64,000 nt of DNA from Helichrysum umbraculigerum (lineage: Eukaryota > Streptophyta > Magnoliopsida > Asterales > Asteraceae). This document shows positions 1-11,402 of the stretch, piece after piece (positions within the stretch are counted from its first letter, which is position 1; each line of letters starts with the position of its first letter). The notes beneath the pieces were generated by a model, which was given only the letters and a program-made list of their open reading frames with translations, was not told the DNA's origin and made no database searches. The stretch is from positions 1,936,001 to 2,000,000 of the forward strand of contig CATIUR010000001.1 in NCBI GenBank assembly GCA_949592205.1, in the 5' to 3' direction. The translations under genes were made by a program, and so were the position numbers.

Positions 1-278
1 TTTTATTATCGTGGTTAATTTGAGTGAATGAAATTGCTTGTTGTTCATTTTTTCATGTTTGAACAATACTAAAACATCTTCACTACATAACGATTAACGT
101 TACATAACAATTAAATGGACTCTAACAAAACAGCTTATATAATGATTAACATAATTTGGCAAACATCCAATTGATTGAAAAATAGGTACGAATTACAAGA
201 TTTGACTACTCACTAGTCGAATAAACGTCTTGCACTTGAAGAACCAGTACTAATTTTAGAAATTCGTACTGGCATTGT

Positions 279-692
279 TTAATCAGAGTTTGAGAAATGT
301 GCCAGATCGTTACGTGTAACATAGACCTCAATTTCTTTATGAATTTTTGCGTAGTCAGTAATCTGCTTCAGTTGGTCGACATCGTCCGTTATCAATTGTA
401 AACCAGTATCTAGGTCTTTACCAGGCTCTTTATAGTAACAGAACCACTTCTTTGGAGCCCAATAACCTAGCTCTTCCAAAGCGTAATCCAAAAATTTGGT
501 GGAAAATTCGTCGACATCTACGCAATCAATATATGTCAACAAACCTTGCGTGTACATTCTTTTTGCTCCCTGAAAGTGCCCACAGTGATGAAAAGCGATT
601 GAAAACAACTCGGGAACTTCTGCGTATAATTCTTCAGTAAATGATTCTTCATTAATGGATCGGAATTGCCAAAAGTGACCTGATTGAACCAT
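279..692 (-). CDS. PB1-like domain ORF, probable MULE-derived fragment
   Basis: A 137-codon ORF opens with ATG at 692. It resembles the PB1-like N-terminal domain that precedes the transposase in many plant Mutator-like (MULE) proteins. What I see is a start like FSIAFHHCGHF, then LLTYIDCVDVDEFS, then a LDYALEELGY segment and a KPG-x-DLDTGL segment, in the order I remember for that domain. The ORF stops right after the domain, where family members usually run on into an acidic linker and MULE transposase. No transposase or SWIM motif follows downstream on the minus strand within the window. It is therefore either a truncated transposon remnant or the first exon of a longer gene. Family assignment is from memory; expression is unknown. 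Confidence 0.5.
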   Translation of the reverse strand: MVQSGHFWQFRSINEESFTEELYAEVPELFSIAFHHCGHFQGAKRMYTQGLLTYIDCVDVDEFSTKFLDYALEELGYWAPKKWFCYYKEPGKDLDTGLQLITDDVDQLKQITDYAKIHKEIEVYVTRNDLAHFSNSD

Positions 693-779
693 TTTTTAAA
701 TTTATATTTCTTATATTCTGAAAATTCGTAAAAATCTTGTCAATGACTGCTTACAATCACACTATTTATAAATGGCAGA

Positions 780-990
780 ATATCACGAAAATCATAGAAA
801 ATCTTATCCATTTATTAGAGAATATCCCGCAAATCACGGAAAATCTTATCTAAAAATCTTATCCGAAAATCTAATATCCCGAATATCACGCAAAATCTTA
901 TCTAAAAATCCAGATATCTTATCCAACAATTTTATATACCACAAATCACGAAAAAGCGTATCCAAAAATCTTATTCAAAAATCTAAAATC
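780..990. repeat. Degenerate short tandem repeat around AAAATCTTATCC
   Basis: The words AAAATCTTATC, AATATCCCG and AAATCACG recur many times with small changes across about 200 bp. No coding content is credible; the ORF reading across it is repeat-derived. Confidence 0.6.
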
Positions 991-1200
991 CCGAAAATGT
1001 CAAATATATATATATGTGCAATGCATATATACAATGCATATAAATGTACATATAAAAAATAATGTCAAAAAATGTCAAAAAAAAAATGGTTAATTATATA
1101 TATATATATATATATATCCCGAAAATGTCAAATATATATATATGTGCAATGCATATATACAGTGCATATAAATGTACATATAAAAAATAATGTCAAAAAA
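990..1200. repeat. 83-bp direct duplication separated by (TA)n
   Basis: Two nearly identical copies, 990-1072 and 1118-1200, begin CCCGAAAATGTCAAATATA and differ at about one base. They are separated by an A-rich stretch and a TA microsatellite at about 1093-1116. This looks like local duplication. Confidence 0.75.
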
Positions 1201-1316
1201 ACAAGGTTAAATGTATATATATAAAAAATAATTGAAAAATGCATATATATTATAAAAAATATGTAAAAAAAAAATGTACATATATAAAAAATAATTGAAA
1301 AAAGTAGTGTTCGTGG

Positions 1317-1371
1317 AAAGCGATCTCGATCTCGGATACGACTAGGAAAGCGATCTCGGATACGACTAGGC
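1317..1371. repeat. Short tandem repeat containing GATCTCGGATACGACTAGG
   Basis: A unit of about 24 bp containing GATCTCGGATACGACTAGG occurs twice in direct order, with an extra partial GATCTC copy in the first unit. Confidence 0.6.
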
Positions 1372-1388
1372 AAGACTCATTACTCGAC

Positions 1389-1645
1389 AACGGCTCGGGC
1401 ATAGGTAACAAGCAAATCGCAAATCGCAAATCTCAGATTTGCTTTTGCGAGGGCACGTAATTCACGCCTACGGCTTGGCTAGCGACTCGTTACTCGCAAC
1501 GACCTCAGGCATAGGTAAATCGCAAAAAGCAAATCGCAGATTTGCTTTTGCGATGGCATCCTTTACTCGGCCACGACCTCGCATATTTGGTCACTCGCAA
1601 CTCGCATGCACGGGCTCGCAAAAGCAAATTTGCTTTTGCGAGTTC
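1389..1645. repeat. Cluster of GCAAATC / TTTGCTTTTGCGA inverted words
   Basis: Three sites pair GCAAA-type and TTTGC-type words in opposite orientation: about 1418-1454, 1507-1548 and 1615-1642. The last is a perfect 28-bp palindrome with half-site CTCGCAAAAGCAAA. Between them the text CTCGTTACTCGCAACGACCTC and its variants recur. It is likely the subterminal region of an unrecognised transposon, or a hairpin-forming minisatellite. Confidence 0.55.
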
Positions 1646-2240
1646 GGGTGGTATATCGTCAATTTTTTTTTTTGAATGGCAAAACGAATGAGTCTATAAA
1701 AAAATTTGGCATTTTTTTTAATTTCCCTTTAATTAGAGAATGTTATATATCAAGGTTAACCAGTAATTTTATTGGCTATTGTTTATGAGATTGAATTAGC
1801 AAAGTATTTTGCAATAAATCAATTTGGACAGGCTAGGGAAGAAATAAATATCTAGTTAATCTAGTTAACTAAATAAAAGAATGGCAAAAGAAAAAAGCAA
1901 CACGCATATATACGGGGCCATTAATTAGTAATGGCTATTAAGTGATTAATAACGTGGCCTCTCTACATTCATATATAAATATAAATAATAAATAAATAAA
2001 TAACTTTTTAAAATTGTTTGTTAGGTAAGCATGATCGATATATATGATCTTTTTGAGTCATAAGCCACGGCCCCCTTTATATAAAACCGTTTGTATAATA
2101 GGGACCATATTATATCGATGATGATTACTACTATATGGCTGAGCTAGTGATTAATTAAGGCAACTTTACGTTCGATTTTACTTATCTTTGTATCTCTTTT
2201 ATTATTTATTGGAAACATTGGTGGTACATTAAATAATTAC

Positions 2241-2445
2241 AATTGGACATAGCCCAAGTGGTACGCCATCATAAACGTCTAGGCCCTACATATGTGATTG
2301 ACATGTCAGGGGTTCGTATCCGTGCCTCAGCATATGTGGGTGATTTGCGGACAAGTGATTTGTCTATCTATGCTACTTGCGGGTAGTGCGAATGTGTACC
2401 ATTAAAAGGTACATGAGTCAATGGTATCCTCTAAATTACGCTTTT
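2241..2445 (+). mobile_element. tRNA-derived SINE-like sequence
   Basis: A box-A-like TAGCCCAAGTGG at about 2250-2261 is followed at normal tRNA-promoter spacing by a box-B-like GGTTCGTATCC at 2311-2321. This is the internal RNA polymerase III promoter arrangement of tRNA-derived SINEs. The downstream body does not fold as a tRNA. I could not find a convincing target-site duplication, so the ends are approximate. Confidence 0.5.
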
Positions 2446-2978
2446 TATACTCATGGGAACCGTTTGTTTTGAGGAATCAAGGGGTATGTCCGTATGTATT
2501 TCAAAGTTATACATGTTGTTTCGTAAAGAGGTACAAGCTAGTTTGAAAGAACATGGATTTAAATATGGGTTTGTAGCAACCGAGTTTAAAAGAACATGGA
2601 TTTAAATATGTATTTCAAAGTCTGTGGAGGCTCAGCACGATGAGGACGGATGGAATGGGGTAGTGGCAGCGGCGAGTTCATGCTCCGGAAGACACGAGAG
2701 GACGGGCGGGAAACAAGCGGGACCTATTTTTTACTTATCTATATATGATTTCTGCTTTTGTTATCATCTATAATGCAAATAGTACAACTTTCCAATGCTG
2801 ATAACACAATTGGGTGGTTTATTCGCGGGATTCCCCCGCTACACTCCCACTAGTCATCCACAACTATTACTCATGATTAACGTGACAATTTACGTCACCA
2901 CTCCGTGTGATCTTACACTCCTTTCTTTTTCTCTCATGTAATTATTTTTTTTTACAATGGGCCCACTAAAATATCGTA
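2446..2978. other. Intergenic, no recognised gene
   Basis: I see only short partial duplications here, for example AACATGGATTTAAATATG near 2550 and near 2593. No ORF, RNA gene or element ends stand out. Confidence 0.5.
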
Positions 2979-2983
2979 TTATC

Positions 2984-5284
2984 TGAAACGCCCTGAAAAT
3001 CTGAACATTTTTTTTTTTTTACACTGAACGTATTTCTATTGGTCCCACTATCTGTATTATCGTATTTGATATTCTAATCTCATGATCTGTATTGCTTTTT
3101 AAAACAAAAAATGAAATCTGCTGAAATCACCCTTATCCCGCCGGATAGATTGGTTACCCGCCGGCTACCCATGTCTAGCCGCCGGGTTGCTCCCATTAGC
3201 CGCCGGGTGAATTAGCTTTTGGGGTAACAGAACTTAACCCCCGTTTAAAGGCTTGAGAAGCCGCCGGCTGGGCTTGAGAAGCCGCCGGCTTGTTCCGGGT
3301 TTTTGATTTACCCGCCGGGTAAGCCGGCTACCCGCCAGGTACTCTGGCGTCTACAGCACCTGCAGTTTACTTTCAAACTATTTACCATTTTTTGAATTTT
3401 GAACGCGCATATCTTTCAAACGACAAAGAGTTAAAACATGAAATTTTGCAGGCACTTTACTATAGTTAAAATGAAACTTTCTATATTCGCATTTTCTCAA
3501 ATTTCTCATTTTATCGGGATTTGGGCTTATGGGTCATTTTCGGCTAAATTTCAACATTTTTCTAACATACCAAGTCTCAAACTATTGAGACTTAGGAGCT
3601 GAGACTTTAAACACATATTTCTACTATCAAAACAAACTTGTGAGGCTAATCACTATACTTCCAATCTTTATCTAACTCAGATTCGTTCATAAGCGTTATT
3701 AGAACCCGTTTGGACCCATTATGACCCGCTGATCCAAAAGAACTAATTTGACCCATTCAATGGTTAAACACACTTCCAAATTGACTAATAACATCATTGA
3801 CTTTCATTAAAACTTTCAATATGTACATAATCAAAATATCATTCCTATTACAACTTATAACTTAACACTTTTCAAAACATTATCTACTAGTCTTACACAA
3901 CTTTACACTAGTACACATAATCGATCTAGCTGTTACTTTCATAACCAAAACATGTCAAAACATTGTTTGGGCGATCTTTCAAGTTTCCAAAACGATAATT
4001 TAAAGAGAAAGCTTGTGTAACTTACAACAAGCTAGCACTCCACTTCTACCCTTTTGCAACTTCTTTACCCCTTCCGCTTTCACTTGTACCTACAACAAAA
4101 CTAAACTAATTAAGCAATTTGCTTAGTGAGAATATGAAACTACTCAATACAATGCATTATTAACATAAAGCAATAATGAACAAAGTAAAGAACTACTTCT
4201 CTTTTCTTGCAACTTCACTTTCACAATTCTAATCATATGTGCACATAACTAATCAATGTTTGGCTAACATAAGTTAACCACTAATCGAACAAAGCTAACC
4301 TTGGTTAGCTATTCTAATCAAAATATGGCTATTAACCATTAACCATTCTAATCACAAGCTTTCATCATAATCATGATATAATCATAAGCTAATCACAACA
4401 AGTTACATGATCATGATCTAATCAATTCATAAACTCACCTTGTATCGTTGAATAATTGATAACAAGATGCTCAATAGATGACAAATCTTCTTGTACACCT
4501 AGTAAACATACATATAGCACATGTATTAACAACTAATCATACTTTCAATTATAATTCATCTAATCCTTTCTCCCCCACTTAAGATTTACTAATTTCACTT
4601 TAACCAAACTAACTAACTTACTTATCATGATCAAAATCATAGCTTTATTATGAATTTAACTACTTTCATAATAATTCTAACATCTACTAATACTTTAACC
4701 CTTTAATTTTAACTAATTCACATGGTTCATAAGAAACCCCATGAACGCTAATCATAATCTATCATTTTTAGCATGAATTAGGATTCTAATCATTGTTTAT
4801 ATGTTATACTAACACTAACTAATCAATTACAAACCTCAAATTCGGATTAAATCATATCAATTAACTAAAACCCCATAAAACCCAAGTTCTAGGGTTCTAG
4901 GAGGAAGAAGAACAACTTACAAGGATTAGATATGGATAGAAGGAGATGATTTCACTAGTTGAAGCTTGAATTCAAGATTGAAACTGATTTCCTCTTTGAT
5001 TTTTAATCTCCTGCGATTTCTTTCTGTTTCTATTTTTGGCTCTGGATGAAATAGGAACGTACTGGAGGATAAGCACGTACGAATTATCTAAACTCTTTTA
5101 ATTTTTATACTACACAGTCTGGAACTGGACAACTAGTTTGCGTTTTCTGTCATATCTCATTATTTAGAGATCTAAAATTAAAAAGATGTATATTTTATTG
5201 TACACTAAAATAATGCTGTAAAACTAAGCTATTAAAACTTATTTTCATTTACTAGAATAATACCTTGAAAACTGGGGTGTTACA
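2984..5284 (-). mobile_element. Solo LTR of a Ty3/gypsy-type element (solo LTR A)
   Basis: This 2301-bp block begins TGAAACGCCC and ends GGGTGTTACA on the plus strand, so on the minus strand it reads TGTAACACCCC ... GGGCGTTTCA, a standard plant LTR with TG...CA ends. It is flanked by a perfect 5-bp duplication, TTATC at 2979-2983 and 5285-5289. No primer-binding site, polypurine tract or internal region adjoins it, so it is a solo LTR left by LTR-LTR recombination. On the minus strand it shares segments with the LTR at 33624-36438, such as TCGCCCAAACAATG, GTGCCTGCAAA and ATGCGCG in the same order. The two are related families. Confidence 0.88.
3137..3345. repeat. Palindromic word cluster in solo LTR A
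   Basis: About ten copies of short self-complementary words occur here, including ACCCGCCGGGTA, AGCCGCCGGCTT and variants such as GCCGCCGGGTT. They lie about 150-360 bp from the 3' end of the LTR. GC content is far above the surroundings. Confidence 0.75.
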
Positions 5285-5462
5285 TTATCTCACTATATTA
5301 TATTGACAAACTAAAGAAAAAATAGTTAATTTTATCTCTATTTAAAATAGTTGAAAGTTAAAAGCTATGTCAAAAGTAAATAAAAAAATACCTTAGGGTT
5401 CTATCCGCGTAATAATAATATGATGGTAGCACTGAAAGGTGCATGGTAAGTCGATTATGATG

Positions 5463-5468
<6 letters not shown>

Positions 5469-5496
<28 letters not shown>

Positions 5497-5698
5497 TTAT
5501 TGGAGGGAACCTTTAACCCCGAATCCGTAGATCCACGGAGCCCCACCCGCAAGAGACAACCCGTCCGGCTAAACACCTGGCCCCAGTGACCTCACACACG
5601 GAGCATAGGATTTTTTGTACTCCCAGAGGCTTGAACCCGGGTGGGACGTGGGGATTTGCGGCGGCGGTACCACTGAGGCAAAGCCCCATTGGTGATTC
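5469..5698 (-). mobile_element. tRNA-derived SINE with poly(A) and 11-bp TSD
   Basis: On the minus strand it starts near CAATGGGGCTTTGCCTCAGTGG (box A complement at 5670-5682), has box B GGGTTCAAGCC (complement at 5628-5638) and ends in a long poly(A), seen on the plus strand at about 5469-5493. Both flanks carry the same 11 bases TGATGATATTA (5458-5468 and 5699-5709). A Pol III promoter, an A tail and a long TSD together make this a confident retroposed SINE. The intact TSD suggests a fairly recent copy. Confidence 0.85.
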
Positions 5699-5709
5699 TG
5701 ATGATATTA

Positions 5710-7372
5710 GAGAATCAAATAGGTGATAATATATACTACACTAGTGTGTGTTTTAAATGTGTGTGATATAATGACTAATGTTTATGTATGTGTTAACTGT
5801 TAAGTGTTAATTTATATTATACTATACATATTAATGAAGAGAAACATGATATAAATCAAAGTCACAAACGCATAACATGAGAAACTCATAACAATTTGGT
5901 TAGACAGTTGCATGTTTTATCCATGAAGTAAGGCTTCAATAATAGGTACCCATAGGGTTCTTTGTGAGAAAGTTTAGTGACGTTTCTGTTTTAACCTGAC
6001 GAATCGGGTCAACATGAGTCCACTCACGTACCGGGACCTCTTCATTTAACATGAGTAAGCTTGGGTTAATTCGAATGAATATGATCATAGTACGTACGTG
6101 TATGTTATGAGTGATGAGTCGGTTTTCATTTTGATGGCCGTAACAAACAACGTAACGTAACCTAAAACAATGGAAAACGAAAGTATTTTGAGGGCATCGT
6201 TACCACTCATTTTGCCCAAATCGAACAAAACCATTCCATATGCATTTGCTCCCAATAGGTCCTACGTATATTAGTTGCATTATAAATGTAAAGGTTATCA
6301 TTCCCTAGTTTTTAGGATCTTGCCTTTAGTTTGTATGAAAATGCAAGAAAGAATTAACGAGAAGAAAGCACAAAGCTATACGTTAATTAATACTGTAATA
6401 GACTTATAGTAGAGAGTAGAGAGCAAATGAAAAAATAAGAATTTTTATAAAAGAAATTAGCATTATTGTTAGTAGAGTTAAACCCGTAGGATGTACGGCT
6501 AGAAATATATAATGTCGTAATATGTGGATCATCATAAGTTAATAAAACGGTATACGAAATGTTTTAATCATAATCAACTTTATGCTGTATACACTTTATA
6601 CAAGGGTGATAATTAGTACATCGGTGTTTTTTATTCGTACATCATCAATTATGTCTTAAAGTATTGTACTGTACAACTGTGTAAATCATGTATGTGGTGT
6701 AAACCTAAAAAATGTGATGCATGAATCGCTTCTCTTTGTATAATCTTTTTTTGATAACATTAAAAGAATAAATACATAATATTGAGTACAAAAGAAACTT
6801 TTTTTTTCTAGTTATTAGTGCACGATATATCAATGAAATGTAAAGATCAAAAAAGATGTGTATGTTATAAAGTAACCTGTTTCTAGCTAAAAATAATTGT
6901 TTGAGTCATTGTAAACTTTTCGTTATTACTAGTTATAATATGCAAGATGAAAAATTCTATAAATCAAAATTAGAGGGAACAAATAGATTAAAGGATGTTA
7001 TATGGTTTTTGACTATAACAAAATTATAGGTGTTATCACATGACACATTAATTTAAATTAAATTAGTCATAATTATAAATTTATCAATTACCTTATTAAA
7101 TAAAATTAGTTATAATATGATTTTTATTTAAATATTACCTTATTTAGAGTAAGGGTGTATGAAAATCCACATCATCAAGTTTATTTTATATGGTGATAAC
7201 ACATAGAATATGTATGATGTGACATGGATAAATATTTGACAAATAATTGAAGGTCTCCTCCTTTAATTATAATATTATAATTATAATAAACAGTAAACGG
7301 TACATAAAGGATACCTTTGATTACGCTTGATTAGTGTGAGTGACAAGAATACACAGAAGACTCAAGATGACC
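5710..7372. other. AT-rich intergenic DNA, nothing assigned
   Basis: No ORF of note and no element ends that I can pair. A weak hairpin followed by CTAG near 6480-6505 (CCGT...ACGG CTAG) recalls a Helitron 3' end, but it has no matching 5' end here. Confidence 0.5.
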
Positions 7373-7381
7373 TTTTGTACC

Positions 7382-7512
7382 GGGTGTTGATATATACAAC
7401 ACAGTTTTTGATTCCCACACCATCTTTTATGCATTAGGATATAGTACAGTACAGTACTGCAATGCATGTTGTGGTGTATGAATAAAAAAAAATGTTGTAT
7501 ATATCAACACCC
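7382..7512. mobile_element. 131-bp MITE with 9-bp TSD
   Basis: Perfect 20-bp terminal inverted repeats, GGGTGTTGATATATACAACA at the left and its complement at the right, are flanked by the exact 9-bp duplication TTTTGTACC (7373-7381 and 7513-7521). A 9-bp TSD points to mobilisation by a Mutator-like transposase. The interior is partly palindromic and non-coding. It lies only 18 bp from the LTR element that starts at 7531. Confidence 0.85.
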
Positions 7513-8838
7513 TTTTGTACCTACCATATATGTGACACCCATCAAATTAGGACTAGTTATTAGATCCTAATCATCTAGTAGTACATATAATTAGTGCTAT
7601 GTTTTAGGCTAATTGTATGTATCAATATGTATATTGTTATATATATATCAGTACGCGATTTGTTTAAATCGTGCATTTTTAAATCGGCCGAATTCCGATT
7701 CATCTATACGGCGTTGGTGAAAACAAGTATTAAGTAATATAGAATTATTATTTAATACAACTCATTATTTATTACATATTATTTCGATAATATTTCAAAA
7801 GAAACTCGTATCGTCTAAAACAATCATACGCAACCAAAAATGAGTGAAACGCGTTCGATAATCAAAACCAACCAAAGTTATATTTTTATAACTCATTAAC
7901 AAGTATTTTGATAAAATACTTCAACTCAAAAATATCGAAAGCCTTATTCGTTATTTAAAAACGTATATATAATACATAACGTCTAAATATACATTTAAAT
8001 GATCGGGTAAACGAACACGGATATAATACCAATTATTTGAGACAAAATATAACAAAAATCCAGCTCCTTTTTGACTTGGAAAAATCAGCCAAACAAGATC
8101 CATGAAACATGGATCTTGTTCTTGACTTTAACCACCACCATCATCTCATCTTTCTTCATTCAATCACCAACTCAATCTCTCTCATTCTCTCTCTAATCTC
8201 TGATCTTTCTCTCTCTAAAATCAGCCACTTTCACCACCATAATCCACCATCAAAACCTCTTCGGATCATCAAGTCGATTGAAGCAAAAACGATCACGAGA
8301 ACGCGAGCTACGCTTCCAACTTTTCGGATTCTTCATTCGATCATTGTAAGAATCCCGACACTTTCATAAAATACTTGTATTATGTTTATATAGATGATAT
8401 ATTGTTCATACAACTTGTTAATGTCCAAATCTAAATCTTAAAAAAACGTTTTTCATAAGTATGTATGTATGACAGATTCTGTCTCTCAAAAACAGTCCCA
8501 CAAAATCGTTAATATCTCGAGCTCTAAGATGAGTTAGACAACCAATTTTTTTTTAAAAGTTGCGTATTGAAAAGAGCTATAACTTTCGTGTTTTACACTT
8601 TTTCCAGATCTATACGGATTTAAGAGTAGAAGCTGATCTTTGATTGTTACTCGTTTCCGAACCAAATCCGACTACCTTTCATGTTGATTTTTGTTAAAAA
8701 TAGCAGATGAACTTATAAAATTACCATAAAGTGCAGATTTACACTAGACCCATAGGGGAACATCTGTGATTTTTGGTGGGTCTTGGTTTGGACTAAAAAG
8801 TGTAGAAAACGAGAGGGTTGTTGAGTCAAAAATCTGAA

Positions 8839-8916
8839 GATTATAACTAACAGGGGCAACAAGATTATAACTAACAGGGGCAACAAGATTATAACTAACA
8901 GGGGCAACAAGATTAT
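8839..8916. repeat. 24-bp minisatellite in the Tekay 5' LTR (left part)
   Basis: The unit GATTATAACTAACAGGGG plus CAACAA is repeated in tandem here, resumes at 11403-11520 after the nested solo LTR, and appears uninterrupted in the 3' LTR at about 19211-19380. Later units are degenerate (CAGAGG, CAGTGG variants). The visible gain and loss of units is part of the LTR length difference. Confidence 0.85.
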
Positions 8917-11252
8917 TGTAACACCCCCGAAATTCACTGTTTTGCGGAAGCATAGTTTGGGGTGTTACTAATCAAATATCACAGCACAAAGATAAAGTAA
9001 ACGACATCTATATGCAACGTTTGTAAATTTGTTACATTCCATAGATATAATGTTTGAAAACTTAGTGTTTTCGTATACAAAAATGTAGTTTCCCCTAGAG
9101 TCCACGCGTATAGCGGGAGATTCTATTACATAATCGTAATATACAAAAGATAATGCTAAGAATCTCCGTTAATGCAGTTGTGTTGAAATCATGCGACTCT
9201 AGCTAAATCCTGGAGTAATCCTACTCCATCCGGGTACCTGAGAAAACATGCTAAAAAGTGTCAACCAAAAGGTTGGTGAATCTCACAGGTTTGTAAGTAA
9301 TATCAGCTTTGAACACGAGATTTCATCAGAAATGCCCGTAGGCGTAAAATCAGCAATTTCAATCCAGAAATCGTAAAACCAGTATTTGCAATCCAGCAAA
9401 TGTAAGTAAGTAAGTTTATACCGTTGCCATGAGGCTCATAATCGAAGCTTAACCTGTAAGTAGTATGTTTGCTCCCGTGACATGCTCGTAATTGAGCAAG
9501 CATCAGTAACGAATAAGTAGTCACCCGTTTCTACGTGTAAATCAGTACGTGGCAGCGCTACTGCCCAGGGTGGGGAGGGTCATTTCCCTAATGGATCCAT
9601 TAACTAGTGTTCGCGCTTAAGTCCATAACTAACGATATATGATGGAGAGACTTCTGTTTGTAAGTAAACTCATGCAATTCCGTTTGGTATAGTAAACAGT
9701 TTAGTACTTGTGTTCAAGGAAAAGTAGTAGCATGTTTCTCCCCCAATAAGATAAAACAGTAAAAGTGGGGCCGTAAGACTCACCTGAGTCGAGTAGTAAG
9801 CAGTGGCAAATGGAAGGTAGTATGTAGGTTCTCCGAACCCGTAACCTTTAAATGCCTAAACATATAAAGTAAGTAAGTAGATGTCTGGCAAGACCATCTA
9901 GGCTAGTTGTCTACACAACTCGTTATGTCCAAAGTTGGTTCGTTATCGTTTGTTTTCAGAAAACATGGTTGGCCCATTGGTGACGGTTTATATTAGTAAT
10001 AGTCAAAGTATTATCATTGCGTTTGAAACATTTTGTACTGAAACGACGGGGGTCCGGGGGCAGCGCCCCTGGTTGCGGGGTTCCAAGGGGTGGCAACCCC
10101 TTGGCGGGGTCCAAGGGGCAGAGCCCCTGGTCGGGGTCGAGCTGCCGAGTCAGCTCGGATGGAAAAATGCACATTTTCTACATAGTTTTAGTGAAAATCT
10201 CTTTAAAAATTCTGATTTCTGCGACATTGGGTGCGACGTCGCAGGTAAGGATTGCGACGTTGAGTATGACGTCGCTAAGTGTGACATTCGCAAATTAATG
10301 CGACGTAAAGGCTGGCGTCGCTATATGCGACGTTGAATATTTGTGCGACGTAGTAGGCGACGTCGCTATGTGCGACTTCGCAATTCAATGCGACGTTATG
10401 TGCGACGTCGCTAAGGCGACGTTATTGATTTCTGTGCGACGTTATACGCGACGTCGCAAAGGCTCCAGGCCAGATGCGACGTTACGGGCTGTTGGCCGGA
10501 TTTTGTGTCGAAAACGAATTTCCCGGCCACCGTTCGGTCCAATATTTTTACCCAACCCATTTTAGGACATTTCAAGGTTATACAAACAACTAACAAGTGA
10601 TAATACTTAAAAATGAGAGTTTTCGGAGTTTTGTCGGAAACTTACAATTTGCCGAAATGAAATTCCGGAAAGATAGGATTATAGATCGTGGATTGGTGAA
10701 CGTTTTCCCCTAAACGAGTCTTGAAATCCGAGGTCGTTTGATGCTAGTATTTTATATATTTAGGTGGTGGTGGTGTTTTGGTGGTTTAGAGAGAAATGAG
10801 AGAAAGATGGTGAGAAGAGAGAGAGAGAGTGAGATGAGAAATGAGAAAAGAGTGGGGGATGGTGGGGGTTTTGTCTCCCATTTCATTCCCCGCGGTTGCG
10901 CTCCGTGTCCTAATCGTTTAAATCATTTGTTTTAATATTTAACCAAACGTTTACATTTTTAAAATGTAACTGGATTATTTAAATAAAAATACCTTGAAAT
11001 TAATAATAAAAACATTTGTCGAAGTATTTAAATTATTATTTTGCGTTTAGTACGTTTTTGTCGCATTATTTAAATGTCATCGCGATAATATAAATAATGT
11101 TCGTTCAGTTGCGTATTTTATATAACAAAATACGTTCTTATTATTTAAGTAAATTTCTGTCACCAACGTCCAAATAACTGCGTCGGACTCCGTCCGGTTA
11201 ATTCGTACGATTTATCCAAATCGCGTAAGTACACACATATATATATAAATCA

Positions 11253-11295
<43 letters not shown>

Positions 11296-11402
11296 AATAG
11301 AGTCTGCAATTAGTCCTATTACATACTAATTACAACTAGTTACAATTAATTAGGCATAATTAATTAGGCATAATTAATTATCCTAATTTAGCAGGTGTTA
11401 CA
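8917..11402 (-). mobile_element. Nested solo LTR (solo LTR B) inside the Tekay 5' LTR
   Basis: This 2486-bp insertion has ends TGTAACACCCCC and GGTGTTACA and is flanked by the 5-bp TSD ATTAT (8912-8916 and 11403-11407). The undisturbed target site is visible in the other LTR of the host. On the minus strand its start TGTAACACCTGCTAAATTAGG recalls the host LTR start, and the segment GTGAGTCTTACGGCCCC matches GTGAGTCTCATAGCCCC of the host LTR. It is therefore a relative inserted in opposite orientation. No internal region remains, so the element inserted after the host and then lost one LTR and its interior by recombination. Confidence 0.88.
10221..10485. repeat. TGCGACGTCGCA palindrome cluster in solo LTR B
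   Basis: Some 12-15 copies of GCGACGTCGC-type words occur here, including perfect 12-bp TGCGACGTCGCA at 10232-10243 and half-sites such as TGCGACGTTA. An adjacent GC-rich block at 10045-10150 repeats GGGGCAGCGCCCC-like and CCAAGGGG-like words. These are the most CpG-rich stretches near this point. Confidence 0.75.

Noticed and set aside
2250..2321. Possible tRNA gene from box A and box B
   Set aside because: The intervening sequence does not fold into a cloverleaf and the 3' part continues as a SINE body.
8109..8369. 86-codon ORF starting MDLVLDFNHHHH, repeated at 18482-18742
   Set aside because: It lies in both LTRs of the Tekay element and is a by-product of a CA/CT-rich LTR segment; no family resemblance.
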